Below, in pieces: positions 44,177 to 53,062 of a DNA stretch of 64,000 nucleotides; position 1 is the first letter of the stretch; every line of letters starts with the position of its first letter. Both the position numbers and the translations under genes were made by a program. The notes under the pieces were generated by a model that worked only from the letters and a program-made list of their open reading frames with translations, searched no databases and had not been told where the DNA came from. Origin of the DNA: Ciceribacter sp. L1K22 (GTDB taxonomy: Bacteria > Pseudomonadota > Alphaproteobacteria > Rhizobiales > Rhizobiaceae); assembly GCF_017599385.1 (NCBI RefSeq), contig NZ_JAGFPK010000001.1, positions 622,177 to 686,176 of the forward strand, in the 5' to 3' direction.

Positions 44177-45766
44177 ATGCACATGGCCGAAACGCTCGCA
44201 GAGGCGGTCTCCCGCCGCCGCACCTTTGCTATTATCGCGCACCCGGATGCCGGTAAGACGACGCTCACCGAAAAGCTGTTGCTGTTCGGCGGCGCCATCC
44301 AGCTCGCCGGCGAAGTGAAGGCCAAGAAGGATCGTATCCAGACCCGGTCCGACTGGATGAAGATCGAGCGCGAGCGCGGCATTTCTGTCGTCACCTCGGT
44401 CATGACGTTCGAGTATGACGGAAACGTCTTCAACATCCTCGACACCCCCGGGCACGAGGACTTCGCCGACGACACCTATCGCACGCTCACGGCGGTGGAT
44501 GCGGCCGTCATGGTCATCGATGCCGCAAAGGGTATCGAGCCCCGGACTCTGAAGTTGTTCGAAGTCTGCCGCATGCGCGATATCCCGATCATCACCTTCG
44601 TCAACAAGATGGACCGCGAGAGCCGTGATCCCTTCGAGATCCTGGACGAGGTCGAGGAAAAGCTGGCGCTCGATACCGCGCCGATCACATGGCCGGTTGG
44701 CCGCTCCAAGACCTTCTGCGGCTCCTATCATCTGGCGAACAATACCTTCCGCGGCAACGATGCCCAGGTCGAGCCGCTGCCGGTCAACGGTCCGCAGAGC
44801 GTTGCTGACAATCTGCCGGAGAACGAGCGCCAAGCGTTCATCGACGAGCTTGAACTCGCCCGAGAAGCCTGCCGCCCGTTCGATCGCCAGAGCTTTCTCG
44901 AAGGGCACATGACGCCGGTGTTCTTCGGATCGGCCTTGCGCAATTTCGGCGTTCGCGACCTGATCAACGCGCTGGGGGACTTCGCGCCTCCGCCGCGCGA
45001 CCAGGTGGCAGATATCCGCAAGGTCCATGCGAACGAAGACAAGATGACGGCCTTCGTCTTCAAGATCCAGGCGAACATGGACCCCAACCACCGTGACCGC
45101 ATCGCCTTCGCCCGCATCTGCTCGGGCAAGCTTGAGCGGGGCATGAAGGCGCGACTGTCGCGCACCGGAAAACAACTCGGCCTGACGGCGCCACAGTTCT
45201 TCTTCGCCTCGCAGCGACAGCTAGCGGACACGGCCTATGCCGGCGACGTCGTCGGCATTCCGAACCACGGAACGCTCAGGATCGGCGATACGCTGACCGA
45301 GGGCGAGCCGCTGGTCTTCCAGGGCGTACCCAACTTCGCGCCGGAAATCCTCCGTCGCGTGCGCCTTGAAGACGCGATGAAGGCGAAGAAGCTGAAGGAA
45401 GCGCTGCAGCAGATGGCGGAGGAGGGCGTCGTTCAGCTCTTCTCTCCCGAGGACGGCTCGCCAGCCATCGTCGGTGTGGTCGGAGCGCTGCAGCTCGACG
45501 TTCTGAAGGAGCGTCTGTCGGCCGAATACGGCCTGCCGGTGTCCTTCGAAATCGCCCGCTTTTCGGTGTGCCGCTGGATTTCGGCGGAACAGCCGGCAGA
45601 GCTTGAGAAGTTCATCACCCAGCGTCGTGGTGATATCTGCCGCGACCTCGATGGCGATCCCGTCTTCATGGCGCAGGATACCTTCTCGCTCCGCTACGAG
45701 GCCGAGCGCTATCCGGCGATCAAGATGGTCGCCATCAAGGAGTATCAGGTCGCGAAAGCGGCCTGA
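44177..45766 (+). CDS. prfC: Peptide chain release factor 3
   Basis: 529 residues, translational GTPase. G1 AHPDAGKTTLTEKLL, switch region RGISVVTSVMTFEY, G3 DTPGHEDF and G4 NKMD are in order, followed by RF3-specific segments (GTLRIGDTLTEGEPLVFQGVPNFAPE). It recycles RF1/RF2 at termination. Two ATGs (44177 and 44183) are possible starts. Confidence 0.96.
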   Translation: MHMAETLAEAVSRRRTFAIIAHPDAGKTTLTEKLLLFGGAIQLAGEVKAKKDRIQTRSDWMKIERERGISVVTSVMTFEYDGNVFNILDTPGHEDFADDTYRTLTAVDAAVMVIDAAKGIEPRTLKLFEVCRMRDIPIITFVNKMDRESRDPFEILDEVEEKLALDTAPITWPVGRSKTFCGSYHLANNTFRGNDAQVEPLPVNGPQSVADNLPENERQAFIDELELAREACRPFDRQSFLEGHMTPVFFGSALRNFGVRDLINALGDFAPPPRDQVADIRKVHANEDKMTAFVFKIQANMDPNHRDRIAFARICSGKLERGMKARLSRTGKQLGLTAPQFFFASQRQLADTAYAGDVVGIPNHGTLRIGDTLTEGEPLVFQGVPNFAPEILRRVRLEDAMKAKKLKEALQQMAEEGVVQLFSPEDGSPAIVGVVGALQLDVLKERLSAEYGLPVSFEIARFSVCRWISAEQPAELEKFITQRRGDICRDLDGDPVFMAQDTFSLRYEAERYPAIKMVAIKEYQVAKAA

Positions 45767-45769
45767 TGC

Positions 45770-46438
45770 TCAAGCGCGTCGTGCAGGCCGCAACATACCG
45801 TCTGCATCTATATCGACAGTAAGTTCCTCGTAGCTCGCAATCGTCGGATGACGGGTCGCTAGTGCATGGCTGTGGGTTGCAGTCACCACCATGACGTCAG
45901 CGCCGGCTGCCTCGCCGGCAAGAACGCCGGCCATTACGTCCTCGAACACCAGGCATTGTGCGGGCTCGGCACCGATGCGGCTCGCGCCGAGCCGGTAACC
46001 GGCCGGATCGGGCTTGCCGAGCGTGACATCCTCGGCCGTGACGATCACCGACGGTTGCGGAAGACCGGCGGCTTCGATACGGGCCCGGGCCAGCGCGATC
46101 GGCGCCGAGGTGACGATCGACCAGCGATCACGGGGCAGGGCATTCAGGAAATCGATCGCACCGGGTAGCGGCACGACACCTTCGACGTCCTCGATCTCTT
46201 CGCGTTCGATGACTAGGGCTTCTGCCTCAGCGTCGATCCCGGTGAGGCCGACGCCGCGGATCGTGTCGATGCCACGTTTGCCATGCATGGTCGGTAGGAA
46301 AGCCTCCACGTCGAGCCCGTGCCGTATCGCCCACCGGCTCCAGACCCGTTCCGCAGCGGCAATGGAGTTGAGCAGTGTCCCGTCCATGTCGAAAAGGAAA
46401 CCGGCATAGCTCCGGCTGAAGACGGTCTGGTCGGTCAT
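45770..46438 (-). CDS. HAD family phosphatase
   Basis: 222 residues. Motif I is DMDGTLLNS, motif II the Ser/Thr in IVTSAP, motif III the Lys in GKPDPAGYRL and motif IV VFEDVMAGVLAG. The cap between I and II is helical, as in beta-phosphoglucomutase/sugar phosphatases. The substrate is unknown. It ends 3 bases after the convergent prfC stop, so the transcripts overlap. Confidence 0.88.
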   Translation of the reverse strand: MTDQTVFSRSYAGFLFDMDGTLLNSIAAAERVWSRWAIRHGLDVEAFLPTMHGKRGIDTIRGVGLTGIDAEAEALVIEREEIEDVEGVVPLPGAIDFLNALPRDRWSIVTSAPIALARARIEAAGLPQPSVIVTAEDVTLGKPDPAGYRLGASRIGAEPAQCLVFEDVMAGVLAGEAAGADVMVVTATHSHALATRHPTIASYEELTVDIDADGMLRPARRA

Positions 46439-46531
46439 GGAGTGATCCTTGCGGTAGGAGAGGCAGGTTCGGAACTAACCCGGTTTCGATGCGCGCGGCA
46501 ACGTGTTCGCGCTAGCAACCGCAACGGGACC

Positions 46532-47473
46532 TTAGCCAAAATTGACGGCGGTCGTGTTTGCTCCACAAACGAGAACGGCAAGTTTTTCGCCCGGTTCGGG
46601 CACGTATCGTCCGGAGAGAAGCGCCGCGAATGCCGTGGCCCCGCCGGGCTCTGTCGCGATTCTCGCATGATCCCACAGAGCCTTCTGTGCGCCGACGATT
46701 GCCTCGTCAGGCACGAGCACGGATTGGGCGACGTGCGCCCGCGCGATCGGAAACATCAGTTTGCCGATCTGTCTCGGCGCCAGCGAATCGGCTGCGACGC
46801 CGCCAGCCGGCGCATCGACCGGTTTGCCGGCCGCAAGCGCATGATTGAGCGTTGGTGCCATCTCGGGCTCCACCGCAATGATGCGCACACGATCCTCGAA
46901 CCATGCCGCGAGACCGCCGATCAGGCCGCCACCGCCGACAGCCACGAGAAGCGTGGTCATTTCCGGAATGTCATCCTCGATCTCTCCGCCAAGCGTTCCC
47001 TGGCCCAGCAGCGTTTCCACCTGGTCATAGGCGTGGATAGGAAGGGCGCCGGTCCGGGCCACGAACTCCTCGCTGGCCGCCAATGCATCGGCATAGAGAT
47101 CCCCGCCGACAACGAGGTCCGCCCCGTAACTACGAATGCGGTCCGTCTTCGCCTTGGTGCTGATGGTTGGAACGAAGATCGTCGCCTTTATGCCGAGTTT
47201 CTGCGCGGCGTAGGCGACAGCGGCGCCATGATTGCCGCCCGAGGCCGCAACGACGCCCGCCTTCGGAATTTCCCGCGTCAGAAGGCTCGCGAAGGCTCCG
47301 CGCGCCTTGAAGGAACCGGAATGCTGCAGGTATTCCAGCTTCAGGTCGATCGGACCGCCATCGAGACCAAAGTCCTGCGCGCCGACGGAAAGAACGGGGG
47401 TATGGCGCACGTAGGTCCGGATGACACTCGAAACTTGTTCTATGCGCTCACGCGTGACTGGGCCGATGGACAC
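46532..47473 (-). CDS. Threonine/serine dehydratase-like PLP enzyme
   Basis: 313 residues, PLP fold type II. Catalytic Lys in SGSFKARGA, substrate loop SGGNHGAAVAY, PLP phosphate loop VGGGGLIGG. It lacks the C-terminal ACT domain of IlvA, so it is a catabolic or racemase-like member. The start is a GTG at 47473 with GGGAGG 10 bases upstream; there is no in-frame ATG at a suitable place. It is divergent from arsR across 52 bases, so the ArsR protein may control it. Confidence 0.85.
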   Translation of the reverse strand: MSIGPVTRERIEQVSSVIRTYVRHTPVLSVGAQDFGLDGGPIDLKLEYLQHSGSFKARGAFASLLTREIPKAGVVAASGGNHGAAVAYAAQKLGIKATIFVPTISTKAKTDRIRSYGADLVVGGDLYADALAASEEFVARTGALPIHAYDQVETLLGQGTLGGEIEDDIPEMTTLLVAVGGGGLIGGLAAWFEDRVRIIAVEPEMAPTLNHALAAGKPVDAPAGGVAADSLAPRQIGKLMFPIARAHVAQSVLVPDEAIVGAQKALWDHARIATEPGGATAFAALLSGRYVPEPGEKLAVLVCGANTTAVNFG

Positions 47474-47491
47474 TAACGGTACCTCCCTGGA

Positions 47492-47525
47492 TTGACAATT
47501 CTTCGTTACTTCGCAAAATAACGAA
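47492..47525 (+). promoter_or_regulatory. arsR promoter with overlapping operator
   Basis: TTGACA at 47492-47497, 17-base spacer, AAAATA at 47515-47520. An inverted repeat TTCGTTA (47502-47508) / TAACGAA (47519-47525) spans the spacer and -10 and ends at the base before the arsR ATG. This is a likely ArsR operator, also within reach of the divergent dehydratase promoter. Confidence 0.65.
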
Positions 47526-47828
47526 ATGCAAGACGTGGACCTGTACAAAGCGCTCGCCAACGAAAAGCGATTGGCCATTCTCGAATGGCTCAAGTCGCCG
47601 TCCACGCATTTTCCACCGCAGGCGGATGGCGATTTCGGTAGCGATGGCGTCTGTGCCGTTTTCATTGCGCAGAAGCTGGGCATATCCCAGGCCACCTTGT
47701 CGGAACATATGCGCGTTCTGGTCGGTGCCGGGCTGGTTCGACCGAAGAAGATCAAGCAATGGATTTTCTATCGCCGCGATGAGGATCGCATCGCCAGATT
47801 GAAGGCGGAAAACCTCTCCCTGCTTTGA
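47526..47828 (+). CDS. ArsR family transcription regulator, probably leaderless
   Basis: 100 residues, winged HTH: LYKALANEKRLAILEWL, then IAQKLGISQATLSEHMRVLVGAGLVRP as recognition region. The metal-site ELCVCDL motif is absent; one Cys is present near residue 43. The ligand is unknown and may not be a metal. The ATG at 47526 has no Shine-Dalgarno, and the promoter predicts transcription beginning at or next to the ATG, so the mRNA may be leaderless. Confidence 0.85.
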   Translation: MQDVDLYKALANEKRLAILEWLKSPSTHFPPQADGDFGSDGVCAVFIAQKLGISQATLSEHMRVLVGAGLVRPKKIKQWIFYRRDEDRIARLKAENLSLL

Positions 47829-47911
47829 CGGACGCTCCCACCGAAGAGAGCCCGCGTGGAATTTTCACGTGACAGGCCGGCGAAAGCCTGCCAATCATAA
47901 CCCCGCTTGAG

Positions 47912-47990
47912 AGACAGGGGCGCTCGTGGTCACACGGGCTGAGATGTACCCTTTGAACCTGAACCAGATAATGCTGGCGGAGGGAGTCGC
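47912..47990 (+). ncRNA. TPP riboswitch (THI element)
   Basis: The conserved core is intact: CTGAGA at 47939-47944, ACCCTTTGAACCTGA at 47948-47962, GATAATGCTGGCGGAGGGA ending near 47985, with the GGGG-GC strand of P1/P2 near 47917. It binds thiamine pyrophosphate and controls the thiM operon 74 bases downstream. Confidence 0.95.
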
Positions 47991-48038
47991 TCGGAGCCGA
48001 CGCCCGTGTCCCAGCGATAGTCGTCAGCTCCTGTCGAT

Positions 48039-48059
48039 TTGCCCGCCACGAAAGGGCAA
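48039..48059 (+). promoter_or_regulatory. Hairpin covering the thiM ribosome site
   Basis: TTGCCC (48039-48044) pairs with GGGCAA (48054-48059), and the latter lies inside the Shine-Dalgarno AAAGGGCAA just before the thiM ATG at 48064. It fits a riboswitch expression platform acting on translation initiation. Confidence 0.6.
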
Positions 48060-48063
48060 TGAG

Positions 48064-48861
48064 ATGACTTCCAGCACTCCCGGTAAACACTTGGCGTCCA
48101 TGCGCGATGCTGCGCCGCTCGTCCAGTGCATCACCAATTATGTCGCCATGAATGTCGCCGCCAACGTTTTGTTAGCGGCAGGAGCGTCGCCCGCCATGGT
48201 GCATAGCGTCGAGGAGGCCGGCGAATTCGCCGCATTTGCCGGCGCTCTGACGATCAACATGGGCACGGTGTCCCCGGATTGGGCGGACGGGATGAAATCT
48301 GCCGCCGACAGTGCTGCTGCCGCCGGACGGCCCTGGGTGCTCGATCCGGTGGCCCACATGGCGACATCCTATCGCCGCAAGGTCGTTACCGAGCTGCTGG
48401 ATCTGCGGCCGACGGTCATTCGTGGCAACGCCTCCGAAATTTTGGCGCTCGGCGGTGGTAACAGCAGCGCTAGAGGCGTCGATGCAGGGGATGCCGTTGC
48501 GGCAGCCGAGGATGTCGCAAGGCAACTTGCGCTTTCACGGCAATGCATCGTCGCGGTGACCGGACGAACAGATTTCGTGACCGATGGCACGCGAACGGCC
48601 CATATCGACGGCGGCTCGGTCTGGATGCCAAGGGTCACGGCGCTCGGTTGCTCGCTTACCTGCCTGGTCGGTGCTTATGCCGCGGTCGAACCGGACGCCT
48701 TCACCGCCACTACGGCAGCGCTCGCGCATTTCGCAGTCGCTGGCGAGCTCGCGGAACGCGATGTATGCGGCCCCGGAAGCTTCGCGGTCGCTTTCCTCGA
48801 CGTGCTCGCAAGCGTGGACGGGAGGGCCCTTGATGAGAAGGCGCGGGTACGCCTGTCATGA
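48064..48861 (+). CDS. thiM: Hydroxyethylthiazole kinase
   Basis: 265 residues, ribokinase-like fold. PLVQCITNYVAMNVAANVLLAAGASPAM, LTINMGTVSPDW, WVLDPVAHMATSYRR and the catalytic region VTALGCSLTCLVGAY match ThiM; the last has a Cys typical of the family. It phosphorylates the thiazole moiety for thiamine salvage. The stop overlaps thiE (ATGA), so translation is coupled. It is controlled by the upstream TPP riboswitch. Confidence 0.95.
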   Translation: MTSSTPGKHLASMRDAAPLVQCITNYVAMNVAANVLLAAGASPAMVHSVEEAGEFAAFAGALTINMGTVSPDWADGMKSAADSAAAAGRPWVLDPVAHMATSYRRKVVTELLDLRPTVIRGNASEILALGGGNSSARGVDAGDAVAAAEDVARQLALSRQCIVAVTGRTDFVTDGTRTAHIDGGSVWMPRVTALGCSLTCLVGAYAAVEPDAFTATTAALAHFAVAGELAERDVCGPGSFAVAFLDVLASVDGRALDEKARVRLS

Positions 48862-49493
48862 GGACGTTTGATCTTTCGCTCTATCTCGTGCTGGACCCCG
48901 TTCTGTGTGCCGGCATCGGCATGGTCGAGACTGCCCGCCTTGCGGTTGCCGGAGGTGTCACGATGGTACAGCTCCGCAACAAGCATGCCTCAACGGATGA
49001 TCTGGTCGAAACCGGGCTTGCTCTGAAGGCGATCCTTGCGGGTACGGGTGTCCCAATCATCGTCAACGACGATGTGGAGGCGGCGATCATCATGGGCGCC
49101 GCGGGAATTCACGTCGGCCAGGGCGATGCGCCTGTCGCCGAGGTGCGAGAAAGAATCGGCCACGAAATGATCCTGGGTCTTTCGATCGGCTCGATCAGTG
49201 AAGCCGCCCGGATCGATACGGCTGTCGTCGACTACGTCGGCGTCGGCCCCGTCTTCCCGACAGCCACCAAACCCGGCCATCCTCCCGCGATCGGTTTTGC
49301 GGGACTTGCCGATGTGGCGTCTGCGAGCCCGGTGCCATCCGTGGCGATCGGCGGTCTCAAGAAGGCACACGTGGCCGATTGCAGGAGATCGGGCGCCTCA
49401 GGCGTTGCAGTGGTTTCGGCCATCTGCGGCCAGGTGGACCCCTCAGCGGCCGCCGCCGAGCTGGTGTCAGCGTGGAAGGGGGTTGGCGCATGA
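48858..49493 (+). CDS. thiE: Thiamine-phosphate synthase
   Basis: 211 residues, TIM barrel. [49 protein letters not shown] and SVAIGGL are ThiE landmarks. It couples HMP-PP and thiazole phosphate to thiamine monophosphate. The normal QLR-K and GPV-PT-TK motifs are kept. The stop overlaps the thiD start (ATGA). Confidence 0.95.
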   Translation: MRTFDLSLYLVLDPVLCAGIGMVETARLAVAGGVTMVQLRNKHASTDDLVETGLALKAILAGTGVPIIVNDDVEAAIIMGAAGIHVGQGDAPVAEVRERIGHEMILGLSIGSISEAARIDTAVVDYVGVGPVFPTATKPGHPPAIGFAGLADVASASPVPSVAIGGLKKAHVADCRRSGASGVAVVSAICGQVDPSAAAAELVSAWKGVGA

Positions 49494-50299
49494 TCCGGAA
49501 TGTCCTGTCCATTGCGGGCTCCGATCCGTCCGGCGGTGCCGGAATCCAGGCCGATCTCAAGAGCTTTTCGGCCCGGGGCGTATACGGCATGGCCGCCATC
49601 ACCGCGCTGACGGCGCAGAACACTCGAGGCGTGTCGGCCTTTGTGCCGGTCGAGGCCGACTTCCTCGCCGAGCAGATCCGCATGGTTTTCGCCGATGTCC
49701 GCGTGGACGCGGTGAAGATCGGCATGATCGCGACAGCCGCCAATGCCATCGCAGTGGCGGAAGTCCTGCGGGCTCACACACGTGTTCCGATCATCCTCGA
49801 TCCGGTCATGGTGGCAAAGGGAGGGGCATCGCTTCTGGATGCCGATGCCGTGGACGCCGTACGCCAGCATCTCTTACCGCTTGCGACCGTAATCACGCCC
49901 AATCTACCGGAGTCAGCAGTGCTTTTGGGGATGGAAGAAGCCTCCGACAGAGCCACAATGGCGGATCAGGCACGCCGACTGATGGCCTTGGGGCCGCAAG
50001 CCGTTCTCCTCAAAGGGGGACATCTTGGCGGCGATGAAAGCCCGGATGTCCTCATCGGCCCTTCCGGGACGGAGTGGTTCGAAGGGCCGAGAGTCGAGAC
50101 CGAGAGTACCCATGGTACCGGTTGCTCGCTGTCGAGCGCGATCACGGCCGAACTTGCCAAGGGTTTGTCCCCGCGAACCGCCGTGCGTGTCGCCAAGGAT
50201 TGGCTGACCGGCGCGATCGAGGAAGCCGAGACCTTGGCGGTCGGCTCCGGACACGGCCCGGTTCATCATTTTCACCATCTCTGGAAGGGAGGATTCTGA
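49490..50299 (+). CDS. thiD: Hydroxymethylpyrimidine kinase/phosphomethylpyrimidine kinase
   Basis: 269 residues. [41 protein letters not shown] and the anion-hole/catalytic [11 protein letters not shown] are typical of ThiD. It makes HMP-PP for thiamine synthesis. The start at 49490 overlaps the thiE stop; the stop overlaps the next start by one base (TGATG). Confidence 0.95.
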   Translation: MIRNVLSIAGSDPSGGAGIQADLKSFSARGVYGMAAITALTAQNTRGVSAFVPVEADFLAEQIRMVFADVRVDAVKIGMIATAANAIAVAEVLRAHTRVPIILDPVMVAKGGASLLDADAVDAVRQHLLPLATVITPNLPESAVLLGMEEASDRATMADQARRLMALGPQAVLLKGGHLGGDESPDVLIGPSGTEWFEGPRVETESTHGTGCSLSSAITAELAKGLSPRTAVRVAKDWLTGAIEEAETLAVGSGHGPVHHFHHLWKGGF

Positions 50300-51063
50300 T
50301 GGCTCTGCCATTGAAGGAACAGGTCATCATTGTGACAGGCGCGGGGCGAGGTCTGGGCGCCGCGATAGCCACAGCCTTCGCCCGCGAAGGTGCACGCGTT
50401 GCGATCAATTATCGCGAAAGTCGGGAAAAGGCGGAAGCGCTGGCGAAAACGCTCGGCCCAACAACGGCGGCGTTCAAGGCCGATGTCCGCGATCCGCGCG
50501 AGGTCACGGCCATGGTGCGTGCGGTCACGGAACACTTCGGAGCGCCTACCACCGTGATCCACAATGCGCTGGCTGATTTCGTCTTCAACGGTGACGCCCG
50601 GACGAAGCTGTCGGATTTGACGTGGCAGGACATCTCGGTGCAGGCCGAGACCGGCGTCGGCGGCGCGCTCAACCTGATCCGCGAAATCCGGCCCGCCATG
50701 GCCGAAGCTGGCTTTGGGCGACTGATCCTGATCGGGACCAACCTCTTCCAGAACCCGGTCGTGCCTTACCATGACTACACGGCCGCGAAGGCGGCACTGC
50801 TGTCGTTGACGAGGACGGCCGCTGCTGAACTCGGCCCCTTGGGCGTGACCGTAAACATGGTGTCCGGCGGCCTGTTGCGGGTCACGGACGCAAGCGCGGC
50901 GACGCCCGATGCCGTCTTCGACCTCATCGCCGGCAGCACCCCGTTGAGACAGGTGACCACACCCGAGGAGTTGGCGGACGCCGTTCTCTTCTTCGCGAGT
51001 CCCTGGGCGCGGGCGGTTACCGGACAGAACCTCATCGTCGATGGAGGCCTTGTATTCGGATGA
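50299..51063 (+). CDS. SDR family oxidoreductase in the thi operon
   Basis: 254 residues, classical SDR, FabG-like. Cofactor loop TGAGRGLGAAIA near residue 13, the usual NAG-like position reads HNALADF, active Ser/Tyr/Lys region ILIGTNLFQNPVVPYHDYTAAKAALL (Tyr-x-x-x-Lys intact; the usual Ser may be the Thr of GTN). It is translationally coupled to thiD by TGATG, so it belongs to the TPP-controlled transcript, although no thiamine role is known for this family. Confidence 0.87.
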   Translation: MALPLKEQVIIVTGAGRGLGAAIATAFAREGARVAINYRESREKAEALAKTLGPTTAAFKADVRDPREVTAMVRAVTEHFGAPTTVIHNALADFVFNGDARTKLSDLTWQDISVQAETGVGGALNLIREIRPAMAEAGFGRLILIGTNLFQNPVVPYHDYTAAKAALLSLTRTAAAELGPLGVTVNMVSGGLLRVTDASAATPDAVFDLIAGSTPLRQVTTPEELADAVLFFASPWARAVTGQNLIVDGGLVFG

Positions 51064-51078
51064 TCACCCGCACCAAGC

Positions 51079-51990
51079 TCAGTGCTCGGCCTTGATGAAG
51101 GTGCCGTTCTGCAGTTCCCGCATCGCCTGCATCAGTTCCTCGCGCGTGTTCATCACGATCGGACCGTGCCAGGCGACGGGTTCGCGGATCGGCTTACCCG
51201 AGACCAGCAGGAAACGGATGCCTTCGTCCCCGGCCTGCACCGTAATTTCGTCTCCCGTGTCGAAGACGACCAGCGTGCGGTTTCCGGACAGGTCGCGGAT
51301 GTTCAATTCCTCGCCCTGAAACTCCTTTTCGACCCTGACACCGAAGGGACGGGAGGCGTCGCGGAAGCTGCCCGATCCGGCAAAGATATAAGCAAAGGCC
51401 TGGCGGTAGGTATCGACCGGGAAGCGTTTGCGCTTGCCGGCCGGAACGGAGATGTCGAGATAGACGGGTTCTGCGGCAATGCCGTCGACAGGGCCGGCCT
51501 TGCCCCAGAATTCGCCCGATATCACCCGCACCACCGTGCCGTCGTCATCGACCACGACCGGAATGTCGGCCGATTTGATGTCCTGGTACCGGGGAGCCGT
51601 CATCTTCAGGGACGAGGGCAGGTTTGCCCAGAGCTGGAAGCCGTGCATGCGTCCGGCGAAGTCGCCCTTCGGCATTTCCTGGTGCATGATTCCGCTGCCG
51701 GCCGTCATCCACTGGATGTCCCCGGCGCCGAGGCTACCATGATTGCCGAGGCTGTCGCCGTGTTCAACGGTGCCTGCAAGAACATATGTGATCGTCTCGA
51801 TGCCGCGATGCGGATGCCAGGGGAAACCGCGCAGATAATCTGACGGATTATCGTTGCGGAAATCGTCCATCATCAGAAAGGGGTCTGTCATCGACGGATC
51901 GCCGAAGCCGAACACCCGGTTCAGTTTTACGCCCGCGCCCTCGATGGCTGGAGTGGCGCGACTTTCATGCTTCACAGGACGAATGGACAT
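51079..51990 (-). CDS. Pirin family protein
   Basis: 303 residues, two cupin domains. FPWHPHRGIETITYVLAG has the metal-binding His residues of the N-terminal cupin, and MTAGSGIMHQEMP the third His and Glu. Bacterial pirins can be quercetinase-like or act on protein partners. The start at 51990 has AAGG just upstream; an earlier in-frame ATG would add a non-family extension. It is convergent with the thi operon with 15 bases between the stops. Confidence 0.9.
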   Translation of the reverse strand: MSIRPVKHESRATPAIEGAGVKLNRVFGFGDPSMTDPFLMMDDFRNDNPSDYLRGFPWHPHRGIETITYVLAGTVEHGDSLGNHGSLGAGDIQWMTAGSGIMHQEMPKGDFAGRMHGFQLWANLPSSLKMTAPRYQDIKSADIPVVVDDDGTVVRVISGEFWGKAGPVDGIAAEPVYLDISVPAGKRKRFPVDTYRQAFAYIFAGSGSFRDASRPFGVRVEKEFQGEELNIRDLSGNRTLVVFDTGDEITVQAGDEGIRFLLVSGKPIREPVAWHGPIVMNTREELMQAMRELQNGTFIKAEH

Positions 51991-52225
51991 AGCCTTGGAT
52001 CTCTTTCTGCTCGGCGTTGCGTTGAGCCGCAATATAGCCGCCGTCGGACGCATTGCGTAGATTTGCAGCCGGAACGGACCGTTCACAAAAGCGCCATTTG
52101 AAACGGAACGACCTTGGTTTGCCCGAAGCAAGGCCACAAAACGGGCGCGGTTAAGATTTTGTTAGGCGAACAGGCAAACACTGAACATAATCGCCGCAGA
52201 TGCGGTAGCCGGAGTAGAACGCAAC

Positions 52226-53029
52226 ATGTGCCGTTGGGCAGCCTATCGTGGCGAACCGCTTTTTCTGGAAGAACTGGTCATTTCGCCGGCTCACTCGCTG
52301 ATCGAGCAGTCGCATTGTGCCACAAAGGCGAAGACCGCCACCAATGCGGATGGTTTCGGGATCGCATGGTACGGCGACCGGCCTGAACCCGGTCGCTTCC
52401 GCGATGTTCTCCCCGCGTGGTCCGACTGCAATCTGAAGAGCCTGGCACGCAACGTTCGCTCTCCCCTGTTCCTGGCTCATGTCCGGGCCGCGACTCATGG
52501 TTCCACCCGCCGCGACAACTGTCACCCCTTCGTCAACGGCCACTGGTCCTTCATGCACAATGGCCAGATCGAGCACTTCGAGAAACTTCGTCGGCCGATG
52601 GAAGCCATGCTCGACGACGAGCATTTTCATGCACGGCACGGAACGACCGATTCCGAATTGCTCTTCCTGTTGGCCCTGCAACTGGGCCTTCGGGAACGAC
52701 CGCTCGAAGCGATGGCCGAGGCGGTCGGCTTTGTCGAGCAACTGAGTACCAGGCTGGTGGGAGCCGCGTTCGTGAAGCTGACGGCGGCATTCTCTGATGG
52801 CGAGAGCCTTTATGCGGTGCGCTATGCAAGCGACGGACAGGCCCCGACGCTGTTTGCAGCGCCCATGGGCGGAAAAGGCGGGTATTGCCTCGTTTCCGAA
52901 CCGCTGAATGACGAAAAGGACACCTGGGTCGAAATCCCTTCAGGCAGTGCCGTCATCGTGGGAAAGGGCGGGCTGGATGCGGCGGCGTTCGCCCCGCGTA
53001 TCGAACGCTTCTCCGAAGCTGCCGAATGA
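52226..53029 (+). CDS. Class II glutamine amidotransferase (YafJ/EgtC-like)
   Basis: 267 residues. The N-terminal nucleophile Cys2 follows Met1 (MCRWAAYRGEP); NADGFGIAWYG, LAHVRAATHGS and HPFVNGHWSFMHNGQIE complete the Ntn-hydrolase glutaminase domain. No synthase domain is present. Family members include EgtC (ergothioneine) and YafJ; without other egt genes nearby the substrate is unknown. Confidence 0.88.
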   Translation: MCRWAAYRGEPLFLEELVISPAHSLIEQSHCATKAKTATNADGFGIAWYGDRPEPGRFRDVLPAWSDCNLKSLARNVRSPLFLAHVRAATHGSTRRDNCHPFVNGHWSFMHNGQIEHFEKLRRPMEAMLDDEHFHARHGTTDSELLFLLALQLGLRERPLEAMAEAVGFVEQLSTRLVGAAFVKLTAAFSDGESLYAVRYASDGQAPTLFAAPMGGKGGYCLVSEPLNDEKDTWVEIPSGSAVIVGKGGLDAAAFAPRIERFSEAAE

Positions 53030-53062
53030 TCTGGCAGCGACGCGAGCGATCCCCTGCTCTCG

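Noticed and set aside
46471-46495. GGAAC upstream of the HAD phosphatase gene region
   Set aside because: No -10 match at the required spacing, and the orientation does not lead to a gene start.
52071-52109. Two GGAAC elements before the class II amidotransferase gene
   Set aside because: Neither has CGTT or CATT at 16-17 bases spacing, so they were not called EcfG promoters.
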